Part shown: piece by piece, positions 42,618-51,794 of the stretch
Layout of the letters: the number at the start of each line of letters is the position of its first letter
Numbering within the stretch: position 1 is the stretch's first letter
Assembly: GCA_015067315.1 (NCBI GenBank)
Contig: SVMR01000004.1
Location: 56,370 to 120,369, forward strand
From: Oscillospiraceae bacterium
Lineage (GTDB): Bacteria; Bacillota; Clostridia; Oscillospirales; Ruminococcaceae
Direction of reading: 5' to 3'
DNA length: 64,000 nucleotides
Notes under the pieces: model-generated
What the model was told of the DNA's origin: nothing
Databases searched by the model: none
What the model saw: only the letters and a program-made list of their open reading frames with translations
Translations under genes and position numbers: made by a program

Positions 42618-43082
42618 CCTCCTCAGAGGAGGAGGTGTCATTTCCAAAGGAAATGACGGAGGAGGGAAAACCTTGCCCAAAAACTTTGAATCAAATCCGG
42701 AATTGCGAGATAAATCAAGAGAATTGCGCAGAAATATGACCTTTGAAGAAAGGCAACTTTGGTATCATTTTTTGCGGAATTACGAAATACATTTTTCAAG
42801 GCAACGGGTAATCGGTAACTATATTGCAGATTTTTATTGCCGTAAAGCGAATCTCGTTATAGAAATTGACGGGGCGCAGCATTATACACCGGATTCCATT
42901 ACTTATGATAAAACAAGAACGGAGTATTTTAAAAGCTGCGGAATAGAAGTTCTCTGTTTTCTTAACAGAGATATTAACCGTAATTTTGAGAATGTTTGCG
43001 CTCATATTGACAAAAAAGTAAAATCGAGGATGGGTGAATCCCTCCTCAGTCAGCTTCGCTGACAGCTCCTCCTTTGAGGAGC
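42618..43082. mobile_element. Palindromic element carrying a DUF559 nuclease gene (copy 1)
   Basis: The left arm (42618-42668) has a CCTCCTC...GAGGAGG hairpin and GTCATTTCC/GGAAATGAC, then GGAGGAGGG. The right arm (43036-43082) has GAATCCCTCCTCAGTC, CAGCTTCGCTG and a GCTCCTC...GAGGAGC hairpin. These are the two halves of the repeat family found elsewhere without a gene. Here the core is replaced by a 130-codon endonuclease gene. The element lies between mreB and mreC. Confidence 0.7.
42673..43062 (+). CDS. DUF559 (Vsr-like) endonuclease domain protein, copy 1
   Basis: A 129-residue protein with a single DUF559 domain, a PD-(D/E)XK fold related to the Vsr mismatch nuclease. NMTFEERQLWYHFLR near residue 20 is the family start, and catalytic-type residues are in NYIADFYCRKANLVIEIDGAQH (Asp, then Glu-x-Asp) near 48-69. 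FLNRDINRNFENV closes the domain. The start is TTG 42673, and its ribosome site GGAGGAGGG belongs to the left repeat arm. The last ten or so residues are encoded by the right arm. It is homologous to the protein at 55715-56074. A role in mobility of the repeat is inferred from position only. Confidence 0.88.
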   Translation: MPKNFESNPELRDKSRELRRNMTFEERQLWYHFLRNYEIHFSRQRVIGNYIADFYCRKANLVIEIDGAQHYTPDSITYDKTRTEYFKSCGIEVLCFLNRDINRNFENVCAHIDKKVKSRMGESLLSQLR

Positions 43083-43110
43083 TATTTTCAGAAAGGAGGT
43101 GCGGCGCACC

Positions 43111-43992
43111 TTGCAAAAATTTTTAAAAAGCTGGTATTTCAAGGTTCTTTGCGGTCTTGCGGTTTTTTGCGTTGCAATAATGATCCGCGCCGCGGCTTCC
43201 GGAAGCAGCGAGGTTTTTCTTGCCCAGGCGGTTTCGGTAATTTCCCAGCCTTTCCTTAAATTCAGCGCTTCCGTGACCAATTCCGTAAGCGAATTCCTCG
43301 ACAGATTTGCAAACGCGGAGGAACTTTATCTTGAAAACCAGGAACTTCGGGAACAGCTTCGCCAGGCAAACGAAAAACTGATCGGCGCGGAACAGGATAA
43401 GCGCGAAAACGAACAGTTCCGTTCCTTCCTTGGTCTTAAAGAAACGAACCCGGACTATGAATTTGAACCGGCAACGGTAATCGGCCGGGATTCCACAAAC
43501 CGCTTTTATTCCTTCACAATCGATAAGGGCAGCATCAACGGCGTTGAGCCTGCGGACCCGGTTATAACCGCGGACGGACTTGTTGGAATCGTCTGGGAAG
43601 TGGGTCTTACCTATGCCCATGTAAGAACCGTTCTTGATATTTCCGTTGAAGCGGGCGTTTATGATATTTCAACCCGAGATTCGGGTATTGTAACCGGCGA
43701 CATCAGCCTTTCCGCCGAAGGACTTTGCAAGCTTAAATATCTTCCGCGCGAAAGCGGAATTGCAAGTGGAAACCTGATCGTAACTTCCGGAATCGGCGGC
43801 GTTTTTCCGAAGGACCTTGTTGTCGGAACGGTAAAATCAATTTCCGTAGATTCAAGCGGTCTTTCCCTTACCGCGGTTATTGTTCCCGCGGCGGATATTG
43901 AAAATGTGACCGACGTTCTTATAATAAAATCCTTCAACGGACAGTCGGAAGGATTTTCCGAATCCTCCGGGGAAGGCGGCGAAACCGAATGA
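43111..43992 (+). CDS. mreC: Rod-shape protein MreC
   Basis: Membrane-anchored extracellular scaffold of the elongation machinery, 293 residues from TTG 43111, which follows AAAGGAGG by 11 bases; GTG 43099 overlaps the ribosome site itself. One N-terminal membrane helix (about 10-30) is followed by a coiled coil (LYLENQELREQLRQANEKL, about 72-90) and the two-part beta domain with ATVIGRDSTNRFYSFTIDKG, VVTSGIGG-like IVTSGIGGVFPKDLVVG and IIKSF. It overlaps mreD by 4 bp. Confidence 0.94.
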   Translation: MQKFLKSWYFKVLCGLAVFCVAIMIRAAASGSSEVFLAQAVSVISQPFLKFSASVTNSVSEFLDRFANAEELYLENQELREQLRQANEKLIGAEQDKRENEQFRSFLGLKETNPDYEFEPATVIGRDSTNRFYSFTIDKGSINGVEPADPVITADGLVGIVWEVGLTYAHVRTVLDISVEAGVYDISTRDSGIVTGDISLSAEGLCKLKYLPRESGIASGNLIVTSGIGGVFPKDLVVGTVKSISVDSSGLSLTAVIVPAADIENVTDVLIIKSFNGQSEGFSESSGEGGETE

Positions 43993-44513
43993 CAAAATAT
44001 TTCCGCCGCAAAGTTCTTAAATTTCTGACCTATGCGCTTATTGTTTTCGGCGCGTATATAATCCAGACAACCCCCGGACTTTTTGATTTTTTCGGAATAA
44101 GTCCGATTCTTGTTTTGCCCGCCTGCATCTGCATCGCCGTATATGAAGGCGAATTCGCCGGTGGGCTTTTTGGTTTTTTCTTCGGGCTTTTCTGCGACAG
44201 CAATTCCGAAACGGTTTTTGGGTTCAATTCCCTTTTGTTCCTTGTTTTCTGCGTCTTCGCGGGACTTGCAACAATTTACATCTTCCGGAGAAGCACCATG
44301 AACATCATGCTTCTTTGCCTTGGGGCGCTTTTCCTTCGTTCCGTTCTTGAATTCGCTTTCAATTTCATCCTTTTCGGATACGAAAATCTCGAACCGTTTT
44401 TCTATACGGAAATTGCGCCGCAAATCGTTTTCTCCGCAATTTTTTCCCTGCCGTTCTGCCTTCTTTTCCGGTGGCTCCACAGAAAATTTGAACCGGAAAC
44501 AACGAAGGAATAA
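43989..44513 (+). CDS. mreD: Rod-shape protein MreD
   Basis: A small integral membrane protein of 174 residues with about five or six hydrophobic segments and little polar sequence. It partners MreC and the PBP2/RodA synthase. Position between mreC (4-bp overlap) and mrdA, together with length and hydrophobicity, supports the call. The hallmark PxxxE-like central motif is seen only loosely (YEGEFAGGLFGFFFGLFCD near 50). Confidence 0.9.
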   Translation: MTKYFRRKVLKFLTYALIVFGAYIIQTTPGLFDFFGISPILVLPACICIAVYEGEFAGGLFGFFFGLFCDSNSETVFGFNSLLFLVFCVFAGLATIYIFRRSTMNIMLLCLGALFLRSVLEFAFNFILFGYENLEPFFYTEIAPQIVFSAIFSLPFCLLFRWLHRKFEPETTKE

Positions 44514-44539
44514 AAAAATTCCCATAACAGTATTGAAAA

Positions 44540-44569
44540 GAATCCCCCTTTTAGGCAAAGGGGGCTTAT
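44540..44569. repeat. Half palindromic element between mreD and mrdA
   Basis: Only the end module GAATCCCCC with CCCCTTTTAGGCAAAGGGGG remains. It lies in the 80-bp gap of the mre-mrdA transcription unit. Confidence 0.7.
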
Positions 44570-44592
44570 AATGATGAAAGGAGGCGGACTTA

Positions 44593-46608
44593 ATGGCCGA
44601 AGGAAAAGACAGAAACGTTGCGCTTTGGCGCCAGAATCTTGTTGTAATATTCGTTCTTATCGTTGCGGCAATTTTTCTTGTCCGCCTTATGATAATGCAG
44701 ATTGCGGAGGGCGAATCCTACCGCTCCTATCTTACCGAAGGCTATTCCGTAACAAAAACAATCGAAGCTTCCCGCGGAGATATTGTTGACCGTTACGGAC
44801 GTTCCCTTGCGGCAAACCGTGTAAGATACGATATAACTTTCGACAAAAACAATATCGTGAAAGATTCCGAAAACTCCGTAATCCTTGAACTTATTTCGAT
44901 TCTTGAGGAAAACGGCGAGGAATGGATCGACAATCTTCCGATTACGAAAGAGGAGCCTTTTGAATATTCCGGAACCGAAGCCGCAAGAACAAAACTCCGC
45001 AAGCATCTCGACCTTGCGGAATTTGCCTCCGCGGAGGACGTTGTTTTCCGCCTTAAAGAAAAATACGGTCTTGAGGAAATGAGCAGCGAGGATTTCCGTA
45101 AGGTTGCGGGCGTCCGCTATGAAATGGACAGGGTCGGCTATAACTACGTCACCCCCTATACCTTCGCAAAGGACGTTTCCGCCGTTACAATCAACATAAT
45201 AAGCGAACACAGCTATTATTTCCAGGGCATTGAAATCACCGAAAACTATGAACGCCAATATCCTAACGGCGACGTTGCGCCCCATATAGTCGGAATAACC
45301 GGCATTATTTACGAAGAGGAATATGCCGAACTTGACAAAACGGTTTACGGAATCAACGATATAATCGGAAAAAGCGGTCTTGAACTTGCCTTTGAAAGCG
45401 TTCTTAAAGGCAAGGACGGAAAAATGAAAGTAACTTACGATGCAAACGGCGAAATCATAAGCGAAGAAATTATTGAAGAAGCCGTTCCCGGCGCAACGGT
45501 TGTTTCAACAATAGATATGGACCTCCAGCGAGTTGCATACAGCGCCCTTGAAAAACAGATACTCAATCTCCGCAACACCGCCGAAGCCGGAAAAGGCAAG
45601 GAATCCGAAGGCGGAGTTGTTGTTGTAATGGAAGTTGGAACGGGCGAAATTCTTGCGGCGGCAAACTATCCTTCCTATAATCTTTCAACATATTACCAGG
45701 ATTACGCCGAACTTCTTGAAACGGATTACAATCCCCTTTTCAACCGGGCGGCGGAAGGCACCTATGCTCCCGGTTCAACCTTCAAACCCGTTGTTGCAAC
45801 GGCGGCTCTCCAGCTTGGAAACATAAAGGCGAACACAACAGTAAACTGCGAACACGTTTACACATATTTTACCGACTACCAGCCGACCTGCCTCGGTCAC
45901 CACGGAAAAATAACAGTCCGCCAGGCTCTCGGTTATTCCTGCAACATCTTCTTTTATGAAACAGGAAGAATTATGGGAATCGACAATATCCGCCAGTATG
46001 CCTATTATTACGGTCTTGGAGAACCTACCGGAATTGAAATAAAGGAGCGCATCGGCCAGGTTTCGAACCCGAACTGGGCTTCCGAACACGGAATTTACTG
46101 GAACAACGGCGACGTTCTCCAGGCTTCCATCGGTCAAGGTTACAGTCTTTTCTCCCCGATTCAGATGGCGAACTACGTTGCGACAATCGCGAACAGAGGA
46201 GTCCGGGTCAACGCACATTTTGTAAAATCCATAAACTCCCATGATTTCAGCGAAATTCTTTACGAAACGCCCGTTGAAGTCCTTTCGGATATGGAAATGA
46301 CCGATTACACCTATGAAACGATCCTTTCCGGAATGCTCCAGTCTTCCCAGGATTCCTCCGGTTTCGTTTGGGGCGATTTCAATATAAAAGTCGCTTCAAA
46401 AACCGGTACCCCCCAGACCACCACAAAAACGGTTAACAGTACCTTTATATGCTATGCTCCGGCGGACGACCCGCAAATCGCAATCGCCGTTGTAATCGAA
46501 AAAGGTTGGCAGGGTTACACAGCCGCCCCGGTTGCAAAGGAAATTATGGAATATTATTTCGGAACCGGAACCGGAAACGCCCCGGAAACCGGAATCCTCG
46601 TTCCTTGA
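44593..46608 (+). CDS. mrdA: Penicillin-binding protein 2 (elongation transpeptidase)
   Basis: A class B PBP of the elongasome, 671 residues. One membrane helix (about 14-35) precedes the dimerisation domain with ASRGDIVDRYGRSLA near 58 and the PBP2-type RYEMDRVGYNY. The transpeptidase domain has Ser395 in APGSTFKPVV, the SxN motif in YSCNIFFYE near 452 and Lys603 in SKTGTPQ. It cross-links peptidoglycan outside the membrane. AAAGGAGG precedes ATG 44593. It is the last gene of the mreBCD-mrdA group and has a strong terminator. Confidence 0.96.
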   Translation: MAEGKDRNVALWRQNLVVIFVLIVAAIFLVRLMIMQIAEGESYRSYLTEGYSVTKTIEASRGDIVDRYGRSLAANRVRYDITFDKNNIVKDSENSVILELISILEENGEEWIDNLPITKEEPFEYSGTEAARTKLRKHLDLAEFASAEDVVFRLKEKYGLEEMSSEDFRKVAGVRYEMDRVGYNYVTPYTFAKDVSAVTINIISEHSYYFQGIEITENYERQYPNGDVAPHIVGITGIIYEEEYAELDKTVYGINDIIGKSGLELAFESVLKGKDGKMKVTYDANGEIISEEIIEEAVPGATVVSTIDMDLQRVAYSALEKQILNLRNTAEAGKGKESEGGVVVVMEVGTGEILAAANYPSYNLSTYYQDYAELLETDYNPLFNRAAEGTYAPGSTFKPVVATAALQLGNIKANTTVNCEHVYTYFTDYQPTCLGHHGKITVRQALGYSCNIFFYETGRIMGIDNIRQYAYYYGLGEPTGIEIKERIGQVSNPNWASEHGIYWNNGDVLQASIGQGYSLFSPIQMANYVATIANRGVRVNAHFVKSINSHDFSEILYETPVEVLSDMEMTDYTYETILSGMLQSSQDSSGFVWGDFNIKVASKTGTPQTTTKTVNSTFICYAPADDPQIAIAVVIEKGWQGYTAAPVAKEIMEYYFGTGTGNAPETGILVP

Positions 46609-46635
46609 AAAAACCGCATTAGCATGCGATAAAAC

Positions 46636-46673
46636 AAAAATGAGCACGGTGCTTTTGCACCGTGCTCATTTTT
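46636..46673 (+). terminator. mrdA terminator
   Basis: A 17-bp perfect stem (TGAGCACGGTGC with GCACCGTGCTCA core) and TTTT loop with A and T runs. It may act on both strands. Confidence 0.94.
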
Positions 46674-46683
46674 TTGCAAAAAG

Positions 46684-47366
46684 GTTCCCTCGTTAAAGGG
46701 GATTGGATTTTGTTCAGCCTCCCCTGATAAGGGAGGTGGATTTTCCGGCGGGCGAAAAGGCCCCCCTGCCTAAAAGGGGCTGTCACGCATTCAGGAACAG
46801 GTGCGTGACCGGAGGATTCTGCATGGATTACCGGCTGGTTTTCGATGGTTCCGCAAAATTAATGTAGGGCGGGGGCTTGCTCCCGCCGTTTTTAAAATTA
46901 TCCGCCCGTTTTGAATCGGACGGGGTTACAATCCCTCAGTATTTTGCCTTCGGCAAAATCCAGCTCCCTTTGCACAAGGGAGCCTTTTCGGGCGACCACA
47001 TAGGGTCACCCCTACGGAGTTCTAATTAACTTCCTGCTTTACATTTAAAGGAATCCCTCCACCATCTTCGATGGTCCCCCTTGCTCAGCCGCAGACGGCA
47101 ACCCCTCTGTCTGCTTCGCAGACATCTCCCCTAACAGGGGAGTCTCCTCAAGGGGAAGGCTAATGCCCTCCGGGAATCTTTTTAAAGAGAACGGATTCTT
47201 CGCTTCGCTCAGAATGACATTGGTCTGTCATTGCGAGCCTTCGAAGAAGGCGTGGCAATCCGTTTCTTCTTTTTGCCCTCCGGGTTGCTTGGTAATCCCT
47301 CTTTCGTCTTTTCTGCAACAAGTTGCAGAAAATCCACCTTCCCCTCTGGGAAGGCTTACCCTTCCG
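46684..47366. repeat. Large repeat cluster upstream of the M29 gene 3' end
   Basis: Nearly 700 gene-free bases of mixed modules. These include GGGGATTGGATT and CCTCCCC...GGGAGG ends, GTCACGC/GCGTGAC, a core with ACCGGCTGG, the GGGCGGG.../...CCCGCC module near 46866, TTTTGCC/GGCAAAA, GGGCGACC/GGTCACCC followed by CCTACGG, GTCTGC/GCAGAC, and TTTTCTGCAAC/GTTGCAGAAAA. A different unit (47202-47265), GGATTCTTCGCTTCGCTCAG with GTCATTGCGAGC, also occurs near 62363-62425. Confidence 0.85.
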
Positions 47367-47376
47367 GAAGCTTTTT

Positions 47377-48612
47377 TTAAAACACAAAGTTTCCGTTTTC
47401 GAAAATTGTTACTTCTTCTCCTTTGCGGGTTTTTCCGGTTATGGAAAGGTCGGCGGTTCCGACCATGAAGTCAACGTGAACTCCGGCGTTTGCGTTGATT
47501 CCGCGCGCAAAAAGTTCCTCTTCGGTCATTTCGTCGCCGCCTTCAATGCTGGAAGGATATGCTTCGCCGAAGGCAAAATGGCAGGAAGCGTTTTCGTCGA
47601 AAAGGGTGTTGAAAAAGGTGATTTTGCTGTTGGAAATTGGGGAATCATAGGGAACAAGGGCGATTTCGCCGAGGAAGCGGCTGTTTTCGTCGGTATCGAG
47701 AGCCTTGTTGAGAACTTCCTCGCCTTTTTCCGCGGTTGCTTTAACGATTTTTCCGTTTTCAAATTCAAAACGGATTTTGTCAACAATGTTTCCGTTAAGA
47801 ACAAGCGGTCTTGCGGAATAAAGAACGCCGTTGACTCCGTCGCGCTTCGGTGCGGAGAAAATTTCTTCGGTGGGCATATTTGCAACGAACTTATGTCCGG
47901 CTTTGCATTCTTCGCCGCCCGCAAGCCACTGGCAGTTTTCCGGAAGTTCAACAACAAGATCGGTTCCAAGGGAGTTTTTGTAATGAACGTATTCAAGATC
48001 CATTCCGGTAAGGGTTTTTGCTCTGCGTTCAAGGGTTGCGCAATGTTCTTTCCAGGCTTCGACAGCGTCGCCGTCTTCGGTGATCCTTACCATTTTGAAA
48101 ATGGTTTCCCAAAGTTTTTCGTTTGCTTCTTCGCCTTTAAGTTCCGGAAAAACTTTTTCCGCCCAGGAAGTTATCGGAACGGAAGCAACGCACCAGGGAA
48201 ATCCGTTTGTCATTTCAAGATTATAGAAATCCTTAAGGTCGCGGTTTGCGCCGATGCTGTAACGGCGCTGGCGTTCCTGATCAACGCCTTTAAGGTTTTC
48301 CGGGTCAGCGGCGGCGATTGAAATATAGCCTGCGCCTTCTTTTGCAAGGGTGTTGAGTCTTTCCGCATCCCAGGAATAAACCCCGTCAAAAAGGCTGTCG
48401 TCGGCGCGGAGCCAATGTTCGCGGGTGCAGTAATCGTCGCGCCAGAGCATTACAACGTCCTTTGCCCCAAGATCATAGGCGGCGGTTGTAAGAAGTCTTC
48501 CGAAATCCGCCCGGTCAACGGGGCAGTTTATTACAAGGGTCTGACCTTTCTGAAGGTTGATGCCGACGCCCACAATAAGTCTTGCGTATTGCCAAAGCAT
48601 TTTCTGGTTCAT
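47377..48612 (-). CDS. M29 family aminopeptidase
   Basis: A cytoplasmic metal-dependent aminopeptidase of the AmpS/PepS (M29) type, 411 residues. The start chosen is ATG 48612, with AAAGGAG seven bases upstream; TTG 48630 is part of the approach to that site. The N-terminal YARLIVGVGINLQKGQTLVI and VMLWRDDY are family-like. Likely ligands lie in GTDLVVELPE, NMPTEEIFSAPKRDGVNG near 250, GEIALVPYDSPIS near 315, and HFAFGEAYPSS and GVHVDFMVG near the C-terminus. It lies downstream of leuS, separated by a palindromic element. Confidence 0.94.
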   Translation of the reverse strand: MNQKMLWQYARLIVGVGINLQKGQTLVINCPVDRADFGRLLTTAAYDLGAKDVVMLWRDDYCTREHWLRADDSLFDGVYSWDAERLNTLAKEGAGYISIAAADPENLKGVDQERQRRYSIGANRDLKDFYNLEMTNGFPWCVASVPITSWAEKVFPELKGEEANEKLWETIFKMVRITEDGDAVEAWKEHCATLERRAKTLTGMDLEYVHYKNSLGTDLVVELPENCQWLAGGEECKAGHKFVANMPTEEIFSAPKRDGVNGVLYSARPLVLNGNIVDKIRFEFENGKIVKATAEKGEEVLNKALDTDENSRFLGEIALVPYDSPISNSKITFFNTLFDENASCHFAFGEAYPSSIEGGDEMTEEELFARGINANAGVHVDFMVGTADLSITGKTRKGEEVTIFENGNFVF

Positions 48613-48635
48613 AAAAATCTCCTTTCTCAAAAAAG

Positions 48636-48782
48636 CCTCCCCTTATCAGCGAAGGCAAAAGACGAAAGGGTGGAAATATTAATTCCACCCTTTATTTTAT
48701 TACTATCGGAAGCCGCAGAACGGACAGGGTTCCACCCTTCCGCGCAGCTACGCTATGCGGCACCTCCCCTGATAGGGGAGGC
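48636..48782. repeat. Palindromic element between leuS and the M29 gene
   Basis: The left end GCCTCCCCTTATCAG is partly decayed. The centre holds GGGTGGAA and TTCCACCC around an AT-rich core. The right part has TTCCACCCTTCCGCG, GCATAGCG-type arms and CACCTCCCCTGATAGGGGAGG. It ends 7 bp before the leuS stop. Confidence 0.8.
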
Positions 48783-48789
48783 AAATATT

Positions 48790-51189
48790 TTATTTTGCAA
48801 CGAAGTTTACGAGTTTTCCGGGAACGCAGATTTCTTTAAGGATGGTTTTTCCTTCAAGTTCCGCTGCGGCGGCTTCTTTTGCTGCGGCGATGCAGGCGTC
48901 TTTGTCTGCGTCGGCGGGAACGTTCATTCTCGCTTTGATTTTTCCGCAGATCTGAACGACCATTTCGATGGTTGCGTCAACGCATTTTGCTTCGTCATAA
49001 GCGGGCCAATCCTGTTTGCAAAGGAGTTCGTCATGGCCGAGAACTTCCCAGAGTTCCTCGGTGATATGGGGCGCAAAGGGATTGAGAAGGGTGAGGAAGA
49101 GTTCGTATTCATCCTTGGTGATGCTTCCGGTTGCGGTGATGTCGTTGATAAGGCTCATCATCGCGGCGATGGCGGTGTTTGCCTTAAGGTTGTCGATATC
49201 CTCGCCGACCTTTTTGATGGTCTTATGGAAGTTGCTTTCGAGTTCCGGGCGGATTCCTTCGCCGGACATAATATCCTGAAGAGCCCATACTCTGTCGAGG
49301 AAGCGTTTGCAGCCTTTGATGGAGTTGGTGTTCCAGGGAGCGGCTTTTTCGAAGTCGCCGATGAACATTTCATAAAGGCGGAGGGTGTCTGCGCCGTAAT
49401 CGCGGATCACGTCATCCGGGTTTACTACGTTTCCACGGGATTTGGACATTTTTTCGTTGTTTTCGCCAAGAATCATGCCGTGGCTGGTACGTTTGGAATA
49501 GGGTTCCTTGGTGGAAACTGCGCCGATGTCATAAAGGAATTTATGCCAGAAGCGGCTGTAAAGAAGGTGGAGGGTTGTATGTTCCATACCGCCGTTGTAC
49601 CAATCAACGGGCATCCAGTAATCAAGAGCTTCCTTGGAAGCGATTCCGGTATAGCAGGTGGGGTCGCAGTAGCGGATAAAATACCAGGAAGAACCTGCCC
49701 ATTGGGGCATGGTATCGGTTTCGCGGTGCGCTTTTCCTCCGCAGCAGGGGCAGGTTGTTTCGACCCAATCGGTCATGGTGGAAAGGGGGCTTTCGCCGGT
49801 ATCGGTGGGTTCATAGGATTCAACTTCCGGAAGGAGAAGAGGAAGCTGTTCTTCCGGAACGGGCTGCCAGCCGCATTTTTCGCAATAAATCATCGGAATG
49901 GGTTCGCCCCAGTATCTCTGACGGCTGAAAACCCAGTCGCGGAGTTTATAGTTTACTTTTGCATGACCGATTCCTTCTTTTTCAAGGTATTCGATCATTG
50001 CTTTTTTTGCTTCCTCAACGGTCATTCCGTCTTCGAAACCGGAGTTTACCATGATTCCTTCGCCGCAGTCGGTATATGCTTCTTCCTCAACGTTGCCGCC
50101 TTTGACAACTTCGATTATCGGAAGACCGAATTTTTTTGCGAATTCCCAGTCGCGGGTGTCGTGGGCGGGAACAGCCATAATCGCGCCGGTTCCGTAGGAA
50201 GTGAGAACGTAGTCGGAAATGAAAATCGGGATTTCTTTTCCGGTAACGGGGTTGATGCCTTTAACACCTTTAAGCATCACGCCGGTTTTATCCTTCGCAA
50301 GTTCGGTACGCTCGAAGTCGGATTTTTTAGCTGCTTCTGCCTGATATGCGCGGACTTCGTCGATGTTTTCAAGTCTGTCTGCCCATTTTTCGATATATGC
50401 GTGTTCGGGGCTCATTACCATATAGGTTGCGCCGAAGAGGGTGTCGCAGCGGGTTGTATAAACGGTGAGAACGTCGCCGAGGGTGGTGTTGAAGTTGACT
50501 TCTGCGCCGGTGGAACGTCCGATCCAGTTTTTCTGGGAGGTTTTAACTCTTTCAATATAATCGACTCCGTCGAGGTCGTCGATAAGGCGCTGGGCATATT
50601 CGGTGATTTTGAGCATCCACTGGGATTTGACCTTATGGACAACTTCGCTTCCGCAGCGTTCGCAGACGCCGTTTACAACTTCTTCGTTTGCAAGAACAAC
50701 CTTGCATCCGGTGCACCAGTTTACGTTTGCCTCTTTTTTATATGCAAGACCGCGCTTGAAAAGCTGGATGAAAATCCACTGGGTCCATTTATAATAATTG
50801 GGGTCGGTGGTGTTGATTTCTCTGTCCCAATCGAAGGAAAGTCCGAGGGATTTAAGCTGGGCCTTAAAATGGTCAACGTTGTTTTTGGTTACAATTTCGG
50901 GATGGATGTGGTTTTTGATTGCAAAGTTTTCGGTAGGAAGACCGAAAGCGTCCCAACCCATGGGATAGAGGACGTTATAGCCCTGCATTCTTTTCTTTCT
51001 GGAAACAATATCCAAAGCGGTGTAGGAACGGGGATGTCCTACATGAAGTCCCTGTCCGGAAGGATAGGGGAATTCAACAAGTCCGTAGAATTTGGGCTTG
51101 GTGTAATCGGTGGTTGCGGCATAGGGTTTCTTTTCGTCCCAAATGTCCTGCCACTTCTTTTCAATTGCGGCATAATCATAGCCTTTCAT
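48790..51189 (-). CDS. leuS: Leucyl-tRNA synthetase
   Basis: Class I aminoacyl-tRNA synthetase that charges tRNA-Leu, 799 residues. The HIGH motif is [16 protein letters not shown] near residue 45, the editing domain lies around 225-410 ([11 protein letters not shown] and [13 protein letters not shown]), and the KMSKS signature is [14 protein letters not shown] near 582. Two CxxC pairs (near 165 and 433) may bind zinc. The C-terminal anticodon domain is complete. It is controlled by a T-box leader at 51378-51630. A palindromic element lies between the T-box terminator and the start codon. Confidence 0.97.
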   Translation of the reverse strand: MKGYDYAAIEKKWQDIWDEKKPYAATTDYTKPKFYGLVEFPYPSGQGLHVGHPRSYTALDIVSRKKRMQGYNVLYPMGWDAFGLPTENFAIKNHIHPEIVTKNNVDHFKAQLKSLGLSFDWDREINTTDPNYYKWTQWIFIQLFKRGLAYKKEANVNWCTGCKVVLANEEVVNGVCERCGSEVVHKVKSQWMLKITEYAQRLIDDLDGVDYIERVKTSQKNWIGRSTGAEVNFNTTLGDVLTVYTTRCDTLFGATYMVMSPEHAYIEKWADRLENIDEVRAYQAEAAKKSDFERTELAKDKTGVMLKGVKGINPVTGKEIPIFISDYVLTSYGTGAIMAVPAHDTRDWEFAKKFGLPIIEVVKGGNVEEEAYTDCGEGIMVNSGFEDGMTVEEAKKAMIEYLEKEGIGHAKVNYKLRDWVFSRQRYWGEPIPMIYCEKCGWQPVPEEQLPLLLPEVESYEPTDTGESPLSTMTDWVETTCPCCGGKAHRETDTMPQWAGSSWYFIRYCDPTCYTGIASKEALDYWMPVDWYNGGMEHTTLHLLYSRFWHKFLYDIGAVSTKEPYSKRTSHGMILGENNEKMSKSRGNVVNPDDVIRDYGADTLRLYEMFIGDFEKAAPWNTNSIKGCKRFLDRVWALQDIMSGEGIRPELESNFHKTIKKVGEDIDNLKANTAIAAMMSLINDITATGSITKDEYELFLTLLNPFAPHITEELWEVLGHDELLCKQDWPAYDEAKCVDATIEMVVQICGKIKARMNVPADADKDACIAAAKEAAAAELEGKTILKEICVPGKLVNFVAK

Positions 51190-51215
51190 TTTTCGGTTCC
51201 TCCAGTTTTATTGAA

Positions 51216-51366
51216 ATGCGCCCCTTGTTAAAGGGGAGAGGGCCACATGCCGTAAGGCGTGGCGAGGGGATTCATTATTTCCCGGTAGTTTTCGGAGGGT
51301 ATCTGTTAAAGAATCCCTCCAGCGTGCGTACCGCAACGGTCCCCCTCCCTTTAGGCAAGGGAGGCA
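51216..51366. repeat. Palindromic element in the leuS leader
   Basis: A complete copy of the family. The outer hairpins are GCCCCTTG...AAGGGG and CCTCCCTTTAGGCAAGGGAGG. The inner hairpins are GCCACATGCC...GGCGTGGC type (left) and GCGTGCG...-ACGGT type (right). The core has CCCGGTAG between GGGGATTC and GAATCCCTCC. It lies downstream of the T-box terminator and upstream of leuS, so it must be transcribed in every read-through leuS mRNA. Confidence 0.87.
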
Positions 51367-51377
51367 AATAATAAAAA

Positions 51378-51630
51378 AATCCCGTCCTTCGAATTTCTTC
51401 GAAAGACGGGAAATAAATTTAACCCGCGGTACCACTTTCGTTGGCGCAAAAAAACTGCGTCCGGCTCGATTCCGTATAACGGCGGCGCCGTCCGGTTTTA
51501 CTCCCTTTTCGGTTTCTTCCGGCTGCTCGAAAGTGAGTTCATCCGCTTTTCCGCTTCCGCCTTTCACCAAAACGGCGGCTCTCTTTAAAACGGCAAAAAC
51601 AGACTACTTGTTCTTTGTCAAAGCATTTAT
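51378..51630 (-). promoter_or_regulatory. T-box leader of leuS
   Basis: The leader RNA is read on the minus strand. The T-box sequence TGGTACCGCG (51435-51425) is a near-perfect match to the conserved tRNA-acceptor-binding motif. It is followed by the terminator stem CCCGTC.../...GACGGG (51381-51410) and a T-run. Upstream lies a long structured stem I region. GAACTCAC at 51540-51533 contains a CTC triplet that suits a leucine specifier. Uncharged tRNA-Leu would stabilise the antiterminator and switch on leuS. The specifier position is by eye. Confidence 0.9.
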
Positions 51631-51653
51631 GCTATTCAAAACACATTAGATTA

Positions 51654-51683
51654 ATAATATCAATAATATAAGGGCTTTGTCAA
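51654..51683 (-). promoter_or_regulatory. Promoter of the leuS T-box leader
   Basis: A perfect TTGACA (51683-51678), an 18-bp spacer and TATTAT (51659-51654) on the minus strand. Confidence 0.75.
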
Positions 51684-51722
51684 GGGATTTTTATTTTTTT
51701 GAATTAAATCATTAAAAATATT

Positions 51723-51780
51723 GCAGGGGCGAACCTATGCGGTCGCCCGGAACGGAACGGTCAAGACCGTTCCCTACAGT
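51723..51780. repeat. Double palindrome downstream of rsfS
   Basis: Two modules: GGGCGA...GGTCGCCC and GAACGGTC/GACCGTTC, followed by CCTACAGTAAC. The same flank CCTAC(G/A)GT ends the related modules near 18085, 18357, 40760 and 47015. It may also act as an rsfS terminator. Confidence 0.75.
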
Positions 51781-51794
51781 AACAAAGTGAAGCC

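Noticed and set aside
42618..43082. Classical insertion sequence at the DUF559 element
   Set aside because: No transposase motif (DDE, HUH or serine recombinase) and no clear target duplication could be seen. It is called a nuclease-bearing palindromic element instead.
48415..51231. A 938-codon open frame opposite leuS and the M29 gene
   Set aside because: The minus-strand genes are recognised by complete motifs. The frame crosses two genes and a repeat and has Cys/Phe-rich composition typical of reverse-strand shadow frames here.
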